Below are positions 1-8,512 of a DNA stretch of 53,117 nt, in pieces (positions within the stretch are counted from its first letter, which is position 1; every line of letters begins with the position of its first letter). Under the pieces are notes generated by a model that saw only the letters and a program-made list of their open reading frames with translations, made no database searches and was not told the origin of the DNA. Origin of the DNA: Solibacteraceae bacterium (GTDB lineage: Bacteria; Acidobacteriota; Terriglobia; Bryobacterales; Bryobacteraceae). The stretch is taken from NCBI GenBank assembly GCA_026984795.1, contig JALSRK010000046.1, positions 1-53,117 of the forward strand, given 5' to 3'. Both the position numbers and the translations under genes were made by a program.

Positions 1-2
1 TA

Positions 3-1373
3 CCCTCCTGCAAAGTGGACCTGACGCGGAGCCATCCGCAGCCCTGCCTGCAGTACCACATCCACCGGTGCCTGGGCCCGTGCGTCGAGGGCCTGACGAC
101 CGAAGAGGAGCACGCCGAGGCCGTCCGGCAGGTGAGGCTGTTCCTGGAGGGCCGCCACAAAGACCTGGCCGCGGAGCTGCGCAAGCGCATGGAAAAAGCG
201 GCCGAAGAGCTGCGTTTCGAGGAGGCGGCCTCGCTGCGGGACCTGGCCGCCACGGTGGAAGAGATCGAGCAGCGCCAGAAGATGGCCGCCGCCGAAGGCG
301 AGAACATCGACATCTACGGCTACTACGCCGAACCGCCTCTGGTGGCCGTGAACCTGTTCCACCTGCGCAACGGGCGGGTGGTGGACCGCCGGGAGTACTT
401 CTGGGAGGACCTGGTGGAGTTCGACTCCTCCGAGTTCTTCTCTTCGCTGCTCAAGCAGGTCTATCTGGACCAGCAATACATCCCGGACCGAATCCACGTC
501 CCGGTGGAGTTCGAGGACCGCGAGGTGCTCGAGGAGTACTTGAGCGAGAAGCGCGGCCGCAAGGTGGAGATCCACACGCCGCAGCGGGGCCCGAAGAAGG
601 CGATGATGGATCTGGCGGCCACCAACGCCCAGCACAGCTTCAACCAGCGGTTCCGCGTGCTGCAGCCGGCGGCGGAGACGATCAAGGAGGCCCTGCGCGA
701 CGCGCTGAACCTCGAAGAGGCGCCCCGCCGCATCGAGTGCTTCGACATCTCCCACATTCATGGCACGGATCAGGTGGCGAGCATGGTGGTGTGGGAAGAG
801 GGCCGGATGAAGAAGTCCGACTACCGAAAGTACGTGATCCGGACAGTGGAGGGCACGGACGATTACGCGGCGATGCGCGAGGTCGTCGGCCGGCGTTACC
901 GGCGGCTGCAGCAAGAGGGCAAACCGATGCCGGGGCTGGTGCTGGTGGACGGCGGCATCGGGCAGCTCCACGCGGCGGCCGAAGCGCTGGAGGGGTTGGG
1001 CGTCATCAACCAGCCGCTGGCGGCGATCGCCAAGAGGGAAGAGATCATCTACGTCCACGGCCAGGAGGACGAGCCGGTGGTGCTCGACCGGTATTCGCCG
1101 GTGCTCCACCTGATCCAGACGCTGCGCGACGAGGCCCACCGCTTCGCCGTCACGTTCCATCGGAAACGCCGGACCGCCTCGCGGATCCAGTCCGAGCTGA
1201 GCGAGATTCCCGGCGTAGGGCCGAAGACCGTGCAGAAGCTGCTGCGGAAGCTCGGTAGCGCGAGACGCGTGCGGGAAGCGAGCGAAGAGGACCTGGCGGC
1301 GGTGGTCGGCCCGGCCCTGGCGCGGCGCATCCGCGAGCATTACGAGAAAGAGCGCGCCGCAGCGGGGGTCTGA
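3..1373 (+). CDS. uvrC: UvrABC excinuclease subunit C, 5'-truncated by the window edge
   Basis: UvrC makes both incisions around bulky DNA lesions after UvrB loading. About 456 residues are visible. The reading frame is open to the first base, and the first visible codons already match the conserved Cys-rich family segment (PCLQYHIHRCLGPC), so the GTG at 15 is internal. The N-terminal GIY-YIG nuclease domain, roughly 150 residues of a family usually near 600, lies outside the window. Visible parts in order are a UVR motif that contacts UvrB (LRFEEAASLRDL), the RNase H-like endonuclease core with ECFDISHIHGTD and LVDGG, and a C-terminal helix-hairpin-helix pair (SEIPGVGPKTVQKLL). It converges on the next gene with only 22 bases between the stop codons. 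No frameshift is seen and the identification is secure. Confidence 0.96.
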   Translation, partial: PSCKVDLTRSHPQPCLQYHIHRCLGPCVEGLTTEEEHAEAVRQVRLFLEGRHKDLAAELRKRMEKAAEELRFEEAASLRDLAATVEEIEQRQKMAAAEGENIDIYGYYAEPPLVAVNLFHLRNGRVVDRREYFWEDLVEFDSSEFFSSLLKQVYLDQQYIPDRIHVPVEFEDREVLEEYLSEKRGRKVEIHTPQRGPKKAMMDLAATNAQHSFNQRFRVLQPAAETIKEALRDALNLEEAPRRIECFDISHIHGTDQVASMVVWEEGRMKKSDYRKYVIRTVEGTDDYAAMREVVGRRYRRLQQEGKPMPGLVLVDGGIGQLHAAAEALEGLGVINQPLAAIAKREEIIYVHGQEDEPVVLDRYSPVLHLIQTLRDEAHRFAVTFHRKRRTASRIQSELSEIPGVGPKTVQKLLRKLGSARRVREASEEDLAAVVGPALARRIREHYEKERAAAGV

Positions 1374-1395
1374 GCCCGGCCGGGGGGTCCGGGAG

Positions 1396-2133
1396 TCAGC
1401 GCCCGAGGCGGAGGCGGTAGGCCAGGGGCTCCGGCAGCCCGGCCTCGAGGATCTTGCGGGCGGCGGCGTCGATATCGTAAGGGACGCGGCGGAACTCGAC
1501 TCGTTTCTTGTCTGCGTCGTAGATGGCGTAGGCGGCGCGCGAATCGTGGTCACGGGGTTGCCCGACCGAGCCAGGGTTGATGAGATGGGCGTAATCGGCG
1601 CTCAGCTCGAACTCCCGCCGGGTTTCCATCTCCCACAATGGTTCTATGGCGCGGACTCCGTTCCGGTGCAGGAGAAAGCCGCCCTGGATGTGGGTATGGC
1701 CGATAAAGGTAAGCCAGCCGGCTTGTCCGAAAAGCCGGCGGGCGTGAGCCGGAGTGATGATGTACTCGTCTTCGTCGAGCGGCGAGCCGTGGGCGATCTC
1801 GAAGCCGTCCACTTCGAGCGGTCCCTGGGGCAGGGCGGCCAGCCAGTCGAGGTTCGTGCGGCTCAGGTTTTCCCTGGTCCACAGGGTGGCCGCCTGGGCC
1901 GCCTCGTTGAACCACTCCAGGTCGGCGGCGCCGGCGACGGCCTTGTCGTGGTTGCCGCGGACGGTGATCCGGGCGTGCCGGCGCACCCAGTCGGCCGCGG
2001 CCTCGGGATCGGCTCCATAACCGACGACGTCACCGCAGCAGACCACTTCGTCGTAGGCGCCGGCGGCGTCGGCGACGACGGCTTCCAGCGCCTCCAGGTT
2101 GGAGTGAATGTCGCTGATGATCAGGTAGCGCAC
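1396..2133 (-). CDS. Metallophosphoesterase, YfcE/MJ0936-like
   Basis: A 245-residue cytosolic calcineurin-like phosphoesterase of the small single-domain type. The dimetal motifs are in order: SDIHSN at the N-terminus, GDVVGYG, GNHD near residue 60, and GHTH near residue 145. Family members hydrolyse phosphodiesters or act as protein phosphatases, and the substrate cannot be read from sequence. The ATG lies inside the last codons of the upstream gene on the same strand (13 nt overlap), so the two are probably translationally coupled. The neighbour is also a metallophosphoesterase but of the membrane-anchored YkuE type, so this is a pairing of two different subfamilies rather than a recent duplication. 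Confidence 0.9.
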   Translation of the reverse strand: MRYLIISDIHSNLEALEAVVADAAGAYDEVVCCGDVVGYGADPEAAADWVRRHARITVRGNHDKAVAGAADLEWFNEAAQAATLWTRENLSRTNLDWLAALPQGPLEVDGFEIAHGSPLDEDEYIITPAHARRLFGQAGWLTFIGHTHIQGGFLLHRNGVRAIEPLWEMETRREFELSADYAHLINPGSVGQPRDHDSRAAYAIYDADKKRVEFRRVPYDIDAAARKILEAGLPEPLAYRLRLGR

Positions 2134-3266
2134 AGTTGGATCAACGCGATCTCGGGCGGGGCTCCGAAGCGGGCGGGCACAGCCACCGTCCCGATGCCCC
2201 GGCTGACGTAGATCGCCGCCGGACCACGGCGATAGAGCCCATAGACATAATCAGTAAACAAGCGTGCGACATTGATGTATTGTTGCAGAATTCCGAGAGT
2301 GAGCTGCCCGCCGTGGGTATGGCCGGCGAGGGTGAGGTCCCAGCCCTGACCGGCCGCCACCGGGAAAACATCCGGGTTGTGTGAGAGCAGCAAGTTGAAC
2401 CCTCCGGGCTCGAGGAGGGCTTCGGCGCCGGCGAGATAGGGCCGCCACATGCGCTGGTAGTCCACCCCGGCGAGATTCAGCGAGGAGCCGCCGAGTCGTA
2501 CGCGCCGGGCCTCCTGGCGAAGGAATTCGATGCCGAGCGCGGCCCCTTCCCGTTTGGCCCGTCTCTCGCACCGGGCCACCATCTCGTGGTTGCCCAGGCA
2601 GCCGTAGACGCCCGCATCGGCCTGGAGGCCGGCGAGGATCCGGAGGCAGTCGCTGAGACGGTCGGCGCGGCCGGTGATCAAGTCGCCGGTTACGACGGCC
2701 AGGTGGGGGCGCAGCTCATTGGCCATGGCGACCACCCGGCGCAGGTCGCCTTCCTCGAGGAACGGTCCGAGGTGGATGTCGGTCAATTGGACGATGCGGA
2801 GGCCGTCCAGGCCGGGCGGGAGGTTGGGGAGAACGATCCGCCGCTCGACGACACCGAAGCGGTTGCGTTCGAGGACCGCCCCCGCCCCGGCGACGAGGGC
2901 CGGCACTGCCGCCGCTCCGGCCACCAGGATCCGGCGCCGTGAAGGATCGAAGCCTCGGGGGCGGCGCAGCAGCCAGACGACAGCGCACAAGCCGCCGGTG
3001 ACGAGCCCCCAGAGCATCGCGAGGCCGCGGGCCCAGTCCGCCCATTCCCACTTCGGCATCCGAGGGAACGCGAGCAGTACGGCGTAGGCGGCGGAGAGCC
3101 CCAGCCAGACGGCGGAAATCCGCCAGATCTGGATCAGCCGGTCCCGGAAACGGCGGGCGTCCCGGAAAGCGAGCGCTCCGGGCAGCCACGTGACCAGCTT
3201 CCACTGCAACCAGATCGCTCCGGAGAAATAAGCGAGATCCACCAGCCTTTTCCAGGAAAGGTCCAT
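2121..3266 (-). CDS. Membrane-anchored metallophosphoesterase, YkuE/YaeI-like
   Basis: A 381-residue protein with about 140 N-terminal residues containing three or four hydrophobic segments, then a calcineurin-like phosphoesterase domain from about residue 150. The metal-binding motifs are visible: LTDIHLGPF, VTGDLITG, GNHEM, SHNPD and LAGHTHGGQ. YkuE-like proteins act at the membrane, and some family members remove UMP from lipid-linked sugars or act on lipid A precursors. The substrate here is unknown. It is the first gene of a two-gene operon with the small phosphoesterase downstream. A TAGAAT -10-like hexamer lies 24 nt upstream of the ATG on the minus strand (3296-3291). Confidence 0.9.
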   Translation of the reverse strand: MDLSWKRLVDLAYFSGAIWLQWKLVTWLPGALAFRDARRFRDRLIQIWRISAVWLGLSAAYAVLLAFPRMPKWEWADWARGLAMLWGLVTGGLCAVVWLLRRPRGFDPSRRRILVAGAAAVPALVAGAGAVLERNRFGVVERRIVLPNLPPGLDGLRIVQLTDIHLGPFLEEGDLRRVVAMANELRPHLAVVTGDLITGRADRLSDCLRILAGLQADAGVYGCLGNHEMVARCERRAKREGAALGIEFLRQEARRVRLGGSSLNLAGVDYQRMWRPYLAGAEALLEPGGFNLLLSHNPDVFPVAAGQGWDLTLAGHTHGGQLTLGILQQYINVARLFTDYVYGLYRRGPAAIYVSRGIGTVAVPARFGAPPEIALIQLCAT

Positions 3267-3424
3267 AAGACGCGCCGCTTGCCCCCTTCAATTCTAGCCG
3301 AGTGCTCGGGAGCGCCTGTGATCGCGGGCCGGCATGGCGGCGCCTCCGGCGGCGCGAAGCGGGACGGCGCGCGAGGCTCGCCGGCGCCGAAGCCCGGTTT
3401 CTGCAGCGCCAGAGCGCGCCCCGG

Positions 3425-3430
3425 TACAAT
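3425..3430 (+). promoter_or_regulatory. Candidate -10 element for the PfkB kinase chain
   Basis: TACAAT ends 9 nt before the ATG, so transcription would start at or within a few bases of the start codon. No good -35 element is visible at the expected spacing. Confidence 0.45.
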
Positions 3431-3439
3431 CGGAACGAT

Positions 3440-4357
3440 ATGTCGCTGGTGGTGGTTGGTTCCGTGGCGTACGACGGCGTCGAGACGCCGCACGGACGCG
3501 TCGATCGCATGCTGGGGGGAGCGAGCACCTATATCTCGCTGGCCGCAAGCTACTTCACGAAAGTCAACCTGGTGGGCATCGTGGGCGAGGACTTCGCACA
3601 GGAAGATTGGGATCTGCTGGCCGGGCGCGGGATCGACCTGACAGGTCTGGATCGGGCTGCCGGCAAGACGTTCTACTGGGCGGGAGTCTATTCGGAAGAC
3701 ATGAACGACCGGACGACGCTTCGCACCGACCTCAACGTCTTCGCCGACTTCGATCCCGAGCTGCCGGCGGCGTACCGGAGCAAGCCTTATCTGCTGCTGG
3801 GCAACATTCAGCCGGCCCTGCAGCGGCGCGTGCGCCGGCAGATGGACGGGACCCGCGTGGTGGCCGGCGACACGATGAACCTGTGGATCAACGAGACCCG
3901 GGAGGAGCTGCTCGAGACGATCCGCGACTGGCACGTGCTGCTCATCAACGACAGCGAAGCCCGCCTGCTGACCGGCGAGCGCAACCTGCGCCGGGCCGCC
4001 CGGGCCATCTACGAAATGGGTCCGCAGACGGTGATCATCAAGCGGGGTGAATACGGAGCGGCGCTGTTCCGGGGCGAAGAGGTGTTCCTTGCGCCGGCCT
4101 ACCCGCTGGAGCAGGTTTCCGATCCCACCGGGGCCGGAGACTCGTTCGCCGGAGGCTTCATGGGGTATCTGGCCGAAAGGGGCATCGACCTCGAGTCCGG
4201 GCGAGCCGATATGCCGGAGCTGGCCCGGGCTGTTGTCTACGGGTCGGTAATGGGCAGTTTTTGCTGCGAGGATTTCGGAGTGAACCGCTTCCGGACGCTC
4301 AGCCGCGCGGAGATCGACAGCCGGTTCCAGGAGTTCCGTGGCCTCACGGCGTTTTGA
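3440..4357 (+). CDS. PfkB-family sugar or nucleoside kinase
   Basis: A 305-residue ribokinase-fold kinase that phosphorylates a sugar, nucleoside or related alcohol with ATP. The glycine-rich substrate-binding region (GGASTYISLAAS, about residue 26) and the family signature DPTGAGDSFAGGF with catalytic Asp234 are both intact. A GDTMNLWI motif near residue 143 marks a distinct subgroup of the family. A longer in-frame reading starts at 3302, but the conserved fold begins at the ATG used here. This gene heads a chain of four overlapping genes, with the membrane glycosyltransferase starting 20 bases before its stop. The substrate cannot be assigned, and context suggests a role in envelope sugar metabolism. 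Confidence 0.9.
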   Translation: MSLVVVGSVAYDGVETPHGRVDRMLGGASTYISLAASYFTKVNLVGIVGEDFAQEDWDLLAGRGIDLTGLDRAAGKTFYWAGVYSEDMNDRTTLRTDLNVFADFDPELPAAYRSKPYLLLGNIQPALQRRVRRQMDGTRVVAGDTMNLWINETREELLETIRDWHVLLINDSEARLLTGERNLRRAARAIYEMGPQTVIIKRGEYGAALFRGEEVFLAPAYPLEQVSDPTGAGDSFAGGFMGYLAERGIDLESGRADMPELARAVVYGSVMGSFCCEDFGVNRFRTLSRAEIDSRFQEFRGLTAF

Positions 4358-5852
4358 AACCCTCACCGCTGTACTGTTGCTGGTCCTCGCCAGCGCGGCG
4401 AGCCTGACGTGGGGTTTGCGCGAAGGCTACCTGCTCTACTACGGTGACGCAACCGCCCACGTGAATATCGCCCGGCGGATCGTTGACTCGCGCACGCCGG
4501 GTTACGCCCAGATCGGCACCGTGTGGCTGCCGCTTCCCCACCTGCTGATGCTACCGCTGGTGGGCGACGACGGCATGTGGCGAACAGGGCTGGCGGGGGG
4601 CATTCCGGCCGCACTTTTCTATGTCGCCGGAGGGGCGTTTTTCTTCGCCGGCCTGCGGCGGGTCCTCGGCGCCGCGGGGGCGGCGGCCGGAGCGGCGGCG
4701 TTCGCCCTGAATCCGAACCTTCTCTATCTCCAGGCGATCCCGATGACCGAAGCGATCTTCGCCGGCTGTCTGGGGGCGCTGTTCTACTTCACGGTTCGTT
4801 TCGGCCGGGAACCCAGCTTGAAAACAGCGGCGGCGGCTGGGGTGGCCGCCCTGGCGGGCACGCTCACCCGGTATGAGGGCTGGTTTCTCATCCCCTTCGT
4901 AACTGTCTATTTGTTAGCGGCGGGGAGGCGCCGGCGCTGGGGAGCCGCATTGTTGTTCGGGGCCATCGCCTCGGCGGGGCCGCTCTACTGGCTGGCGCAC
5001 AACTTCTGGTTCTACGGCGACCCGTTGGAGTTCTACCGCGGGCCGTGGTCGGCCAAGGCGATCTACCAGCGGGCGCTCGATTCCGGAATGGCTCCCTATC
5101 CCGGAGACGGCGACTGGCGGGCGGCGGCGCACTACTACCTGGCGGCGGCGCGGCTCTGCGCCGGCTGGCCATTGGCGGTTCTCGGCGCGGCAGGGGCGTT
5201 CGTCGCGCTGTGGCGGCGCAACTGGTGGCCGGTGGCCTTGTTTGCGCTGCCGCCGGTCTTCTACATCTGGAGCCTTCATTCAGGCGGCACGCCGATCTTC
5301 GTTCCGCACCTCTGGCCGCATTCCTGGTACAACACCCGTTACGGATTGTCCGCCCTGCCCTTGCTGGCGCTCGGGGTAGCGGCGCTGGCCGCCGTGATCC
5401 CGCAACGCCTCCGGGCGGCAGGAGCGGCGGGCCTCCTCGGGGCGGTCTTGCTGCCGTGGTTGCTGAGGCCGGCGCCAGAGGCGTGGATCTGCTGGAAGGA
5501 ATCCCAGGTGAATTCCGAGCAGCGGCGCGCCTGGACGCGGGAAGCGGCGGACTATCTGAAGCGGCACTACAAGGGAGGGGGCGTCATCCACGCCTTCGGC
5601 GATTTGACGGGGATCTTCCTCGAGGCAGGCATTCCGCTCCGAGAGACGCTTCACGAAGGCAACACGCTGGAGTACTATGCGGCGATCGGGCGGCCGGACC
5701 TGTTTCTGGACGAGGAATGGGCGGTGGCGATCTCCGGCGACCCCGTGGCCACGGCGATTCTGCGCGCCCGGCGTTCCGGCCCTGAATATGAGTGTGTCAA
5801 AATGATCGCTTTGAAAGACGCTCCGGTGATCGAGATTTATCGGCGGAAATAA
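4338..5852 (+). CDS. Polytopic membrane glycosyltransferase, GT39/ArnT-like
   Basis: A 504-residue integral membrane protein with roughly ten hydrophobic segments and the GT-C layout: a first transmembrane helix followed by an external loop with acidic residues (YYGDATAHVNIARRI, about residues 34-48), then many helices and a soluble C-terminal domain. GT39/ArnT-like enzymes move a sugar from a polyprenyl-phosphate donor to protein or lipid A on the outer face of the inner membrane. The start is a GTG lying inside the end of the kinase gene (20 nt overlap), and the stop overlaps the next start (TAATG). Donor and acceptor are unknown. Confidence 0.75.
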   Translation: MASRRFETLTAVLLLVLASAASLTWGLREGYLLYYGDATAHVNIARRIVDSRTPGYAQIGTVWLPLPHLLMLPLVGDDGMWRTGLAGGIPAALFYVAGGAFFFAGLRRVLGAAGAAAGAAAFALNPNLLYLQAIPMTEAIFAGCLGALFYFTVRFGREPSLKTAAAAGVAALAGTLTRYEGWFLIPFVTVYLLAAGRRRRWGAALLFGAIASAGPLYWLAHNFWFYGDPLEFYRGPWSAKAIYQRALDSGMAPYPGDGDWRAAAHYYLAAARLCAGWPLAVLGAAGAFVALWRRNWWPVALFALPPVFYIWSLHSGGTPIFVPHLWPHSWYNTRYGLSALPLLALGVAALAAVIPQRLRAAGAAGLLGAVLLPWLLRPAPEAWICWKESQVNSEQRRAWTREAADYLKRHYKGGGVIHAFGDLTGIFLEAGIPLRETLHEGNTLEYYAAIGRPDLFLDEEWAVAISGDPVATAILRARRSGPEYECVKMIALKDAPVIEIYRRK

Positions 5853-6664
5853 TGACGGTTCGCTTCTACAAAGCCCACGGCGCGGGGAACGATTTTCTGA
5901 TCACCTGGGCCGAGGACGTTCCCCCCGGCGGCCGGGCGGATCTGGCCAGGGCGATCTGCGCCCGGCACACGGGAGTCGGGGCGGACGGCTGGTACGTGGT
6001 GGAGCGCCCGGGAGGAGGCGTGGACGCCCGCATCCACCTCTACAACTCGGACGGCAGCGAGGCCGAATTGTCAGGCAACGGAACGCGCTGTGTGGCGGCG
6101 GTGTTGTGCTACCTGGACCTGGCCGGCGAAGAAGTCCGGATCGAAACCGGAGCGGGACTGCGAACGCTGCGGCTGCTGGGGCGCTCCGGCGAGACGTTTC
6201 GTTTCGAGATGACGATGGGCGAGCCGGTGATCCGGGAAGAAAACGTGGCGACGGAGCTGCCGCTGGCCGGCGGTCCGCGGCAGGTGACGATCCTCAACGT
6301 CGGCAATCCGCAGTGCGCGGTGTTTGTCGAGGAGTTCCCCGGCCATTGGCGGGAGGTCGCCGCCGAAATCGAGGCTCACCCGCGCTTCCCGCAGCGGACG
6401 AACGTTTCCTTCGTGAGAGTGACCGGCCGGCACACGCTCGAAACCCGGTTCTTCGAGCGCGGGGCGGGGGAGACGCTTTCTTCGGGAACCGGGGCTGTGG
6501 GGGCGGCGGTGGCGGCGATCGCGCGGGGCGAGGCGCAGAGTCCGGTGACGGTGCGTACGCCGGCCGGAGAGCTCGACGTGCGCTGGGACGGGGAGGTCTA
6601 TCTCACCGGTCCGGCGGCGCTGGTGGCTTCGGGAGAGTTCTTCTACTCGCAGGGAGGCGGCTGA
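5852..6664 (+). CDS. dapF: Diaminopimelate epimerase homologue with both catalytic Cys replaced by Ser
   Basis: A 270-residue, two-domain DapF fold of usual length. DapF interconverts LL- and meso-diaminopimelate for lysine and peptidoglycan, using two cysteines as acid and base. The family motifs are present: GAGNDF near the N-terminus, NSDGSEAE, GNGTRC, VGNPQC, and ERGAGETL near the end. The two positions normally held by catalytic Cys (EMCGNG and ACGTG in typical enzymes) read ELSGNG (Ser74, codon TCA) and SSGTG (Ser211, codon TCG). The start ATG overlaps the previous stop (TAATG), which rules out the longer reading that begins at 5792. The gene ends in a TGATG overlap with the dehydrogenase. 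It is either a lineage variant, a weak epimerase, or an enzyme with a changed reaction. Confidence 0.9.
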   Translation: MTVRFYKAHGAGNDFLITWAEDVPPGGRADLARAICARHTGVGADGWYVVERPGGGVDARIHLYNSDGSEAELSGNGTRCVAAVLCYLDLAGEEVRIETGAGLRTLRLLGRSGETFRFEMTMGEPVIREENVATELPLAGGPRQVTILNVGNPQCAVFVEEFPGHWREVAAEIEAHPRFPQRTNVSFVRVTGRHTLETRFFERGAGETLSSGTGAVGAAVAAIARGEAQSPVTVRTPAGELDVRWDGEVYLTGPAALVASGEFFYSQGGG

Positions 6665-7971
6665 TGGCTACGGTGAAGGATCTGCTGGCGGAGAAGATCC
6701 GCCGCAAAGAGGCGAAGACCGGCGTGGTAGGGCTCGGCTACGTCGGCCTGCCGCTGGCGGTGGAGTTCGCCCGCACGGGGTTCCAGGTGACGGGCATTGA
6801 CGTCAACCAGGCCAAGGTGGACCAGGTGAACGCGGGACGATCCTACGTCAAGGACGTGTCGGATGCGGCGTTGGCGCCGCTCACCGGCGACGGCCGGCTG
6901 CGGGCGACGGCCGACTTCTCCGCCATCGGCAAGCTCGACACGGTAAACATCTGCGTGCCGACTCCGCTGCGGAAAACCAAAGATCCGGACATGAGCTACG
7001 TGGCCGACGCCTGCCGGGAGATCGCCCGCCACTTGCACCGCGGAATGCTGGTGATCCTGGAATCGACGACCTACCCGGGAACGACGGACGAGTTCGTCCT
7101 GCCGATGCTCGAGGAGTCCGGTTTGAGGGTGGGCGAGGATTTCTTCCTCTGCTTCTCGCCCGAGCGCGTGGACCCGGGCAACCCGAAGTATCAGACCAAG
7201 AACATCCCGAAGGTGGTGGGCGGCGTCACGCCGGAGTGCACCGAGATCGGGGCGCTCTTCTACCAGCAGGCGCTGGAGACGGTGGTGCCGGTGAGCTCCA
7301 CCCAGGTGGCCGAGATGGTGAAGCTGCTCGAGAACACCTTCCGGATGATCAACATCGGCCTGGCCAACGAGATGGCGCTGATGTGCGACCGTATGGGGAT
7401 CAATGTCTGGGAGGTGATCGACGCGGCGGCCACCAAGCCGTTCGGCTTCATGGCGTTCTATCCCGGGCCGGGCCTCGGCGGCCACTGCATCCCCATCGAC
7501 CCGTTCTATCTCTCTTGGAAGACCCGGCAGGCGGGCATCGAGGCGCGGTTCATCGAGCTGGCCGGCTACATCAACGGCCAGATGCCGATGTTCGTGGTGG
7601 ACAAGATCCAGGATGCGCTGAACGACCAGGCGAAGCCGGTGAAAGGCTCGCATATCCACCTGCTGGGCATGGCCTACAAGCGCGACATCGACGACGTCAG
7701 GGAGTCGCCGGCGGTGGACGTGGCGCACCTGCTGAAGAGGCTGGGGGCGCGCGTCACCTATACGGACCCGTACGTTCCGAAGGTGAAGATCGGGGGAGAA
7801 GAATACGCTTCGCAGCATCTGAACGAATCCGTGCGGGCCGCCGACTGTACCGTAATCTTGACGGACCACTCGAACATCGACTACGCAGCGGTGGTCGAGC
7901 ACGCGCGGCTGATCGTGGACACACGGAACGCGCTGAAGCAGTTCCGGAGCGGGAAGATCGTGCGGCTGTAA
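6664..7971 (+). CDS. UDP-N-acetyl-D-hexosamine 6-dehydrogenase (WbpA/WecC family)
   Basis: A 435-residue NAD-dependent dehydrogenase that oxidises C6 of a UDP-sugar twice to the uronic acid. The Rossmann motif GLGYVGLPLA sits near residue 22, the family segment SPERVDPGN follows, and the catalytic Cys lies in GPGLGGHCIPIDPFYL near residue 280. This last form is typical of the UDP-N-acetylglucosamine/mannosamine dehydrogenases rather than of UDP-glucose dehydrogenase. The ATG overlaps the dapF stop by one base. An apparent longer reading from 6106 is an out-of-frame extension through dapF. The product would feed surface polysaccharide, which fits the membrane glycosyltransferase two genes upstream. 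Confidence 0.92.
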   Translation: MATVKDLLAEKIRRKEAKTGVVGLGYVGLPLAVEFARTGFQVTGIDVNQAKVDQVNAGRSYVKDVSDAALAPLTGDGRLRATADFSAIGKLDTVNICVPTPLRKTKDPDMSYVADACREIARHLHRGMLVILESTTYPGTTDEFVLPMLEESGLRVGEDFFLCFSPERVDPGNPKYQTKNIPKVVGGVTPECTEIGALFYQQALETVVPVSSTQVAEMVKLLENTFRMINIGLANEMALMCDRMGINVWEVIDAAATKPFGFMAFYPGPGLGGHCIPIDPFYLSWKTRQAGIEARFIELAGYINGQMPMFVVDKIQDALNDQAKPVKGSHIHLLGMAYKRDIDDVRESPAVDVAHLLKRLGARVTYTDPYVPKVKIGGEEYASQHLNESVRAADCTVILTDHSNIDYAAVVEHARLIVDTRNALKQFRSGKIVRL

Positions 7972-8041
7972 GGGGCGGCCGGCTGCGGCTGGTGGGCGGC
8001 GGGGTGTCGGCGGCGATGGTCCGGGGCGTCGGGCAGCGCCA

Positions 8042-8242
8042 TGGATTAAGGAAGAGTTCTTCGGGGTGGCGTTCCGCAAGAAGTTCTGCGAGAGCCTGGC
8101 GGAGCTTCAGCAGGACCTGGATGAGCACCCGACGTTCTACAATCGGGACCGGGCTTACAAAGACTACCGAACGAAAAGCAGGACGCCGTACCAGGCGTTG
8201 TTGGACGGAGTGAAAGAGACGATTCAAGCCGAGGCGGCCTGA
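8042..8242 (+). pseudogene. Transposase C-terminal remnant, IS481/IS3 type
   Basis: About 65 in-frame codons, ending in TGA, match the C-terminal end of an integrase-core transposase: EEFFGVAFRKKF, then LAELQQDLD, FYNRDRAYKDYRTK and RTPYQALLDGVKE. This is the end of the rve domain just after the catalytic Glu region. The DDE core, helix-turn-helix and any start codon are missing, and upstream codons in this frame are unrelated, so it is a fragment of a decayed insertion sequence. A 9-base inverted pair (GAAGAACTT at 8303-8311, AAGTTCTTC at 8361-8369) lies just downstream but does not resemble a clear IS end. Confidence 0.75.
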
Positions 8243-8512
8243 GGCATCTCAGCAGTCCGAAGCCCCCGGCGCGCGAAGATCCTTCGCCAAATACAAATCA
8301 CTGAAGAACTTCGGCCGGACGCGCTTCAAACGTGGGCGGAGACTGATGCAGTTCGGGATCAAGTTCTTCTTCTAAGGGCGGCAGCAAGGCCAGGCTCGAG
8401 CGGCTCGGCTGCCAGACAGGGGGGCGGCTACCGGGGCCGCCCCTGAATCTTTCTGCGCCGGCCCAGTGGCGCCGCGTGGGAAGGCGGTTACAATCGAAGA
8501 GGGAGGCGTGCT
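8243..8512. other. Non-coding stretch after the transposase remnant
   Basis: No supported gene is seen. It holds the 9-base inverted pair noted beside the transposase remnant and a GC-rich hairpin at 8421-8443. A TACAAT -10-like hexamer (8489-8494) and a GGGAGG Shine-Dalgarno sequence (8500-8505) precede the VWFA-related gene. Confidence 0.5.
8421..8443 (+). terminator. Candidate GC-rich hairpin terminator
   Basis: GGGGCGGC pairs perfectly with GCCGCCCC across a 7-base loop and is followed by a mildly T-rich TGAATCTTTCT. The weak T-tract makes it uncertain as an intrinsic terminator. Confidence 0.35.

Noticed and set aside
6106-6663. Apparent 186-codon N-terminal extension of the UDP-sugar dehydrogenase
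   Set aside because: It reads dapF out of frame. The family N-terminus begins at 6664, in a TGATG overlap.
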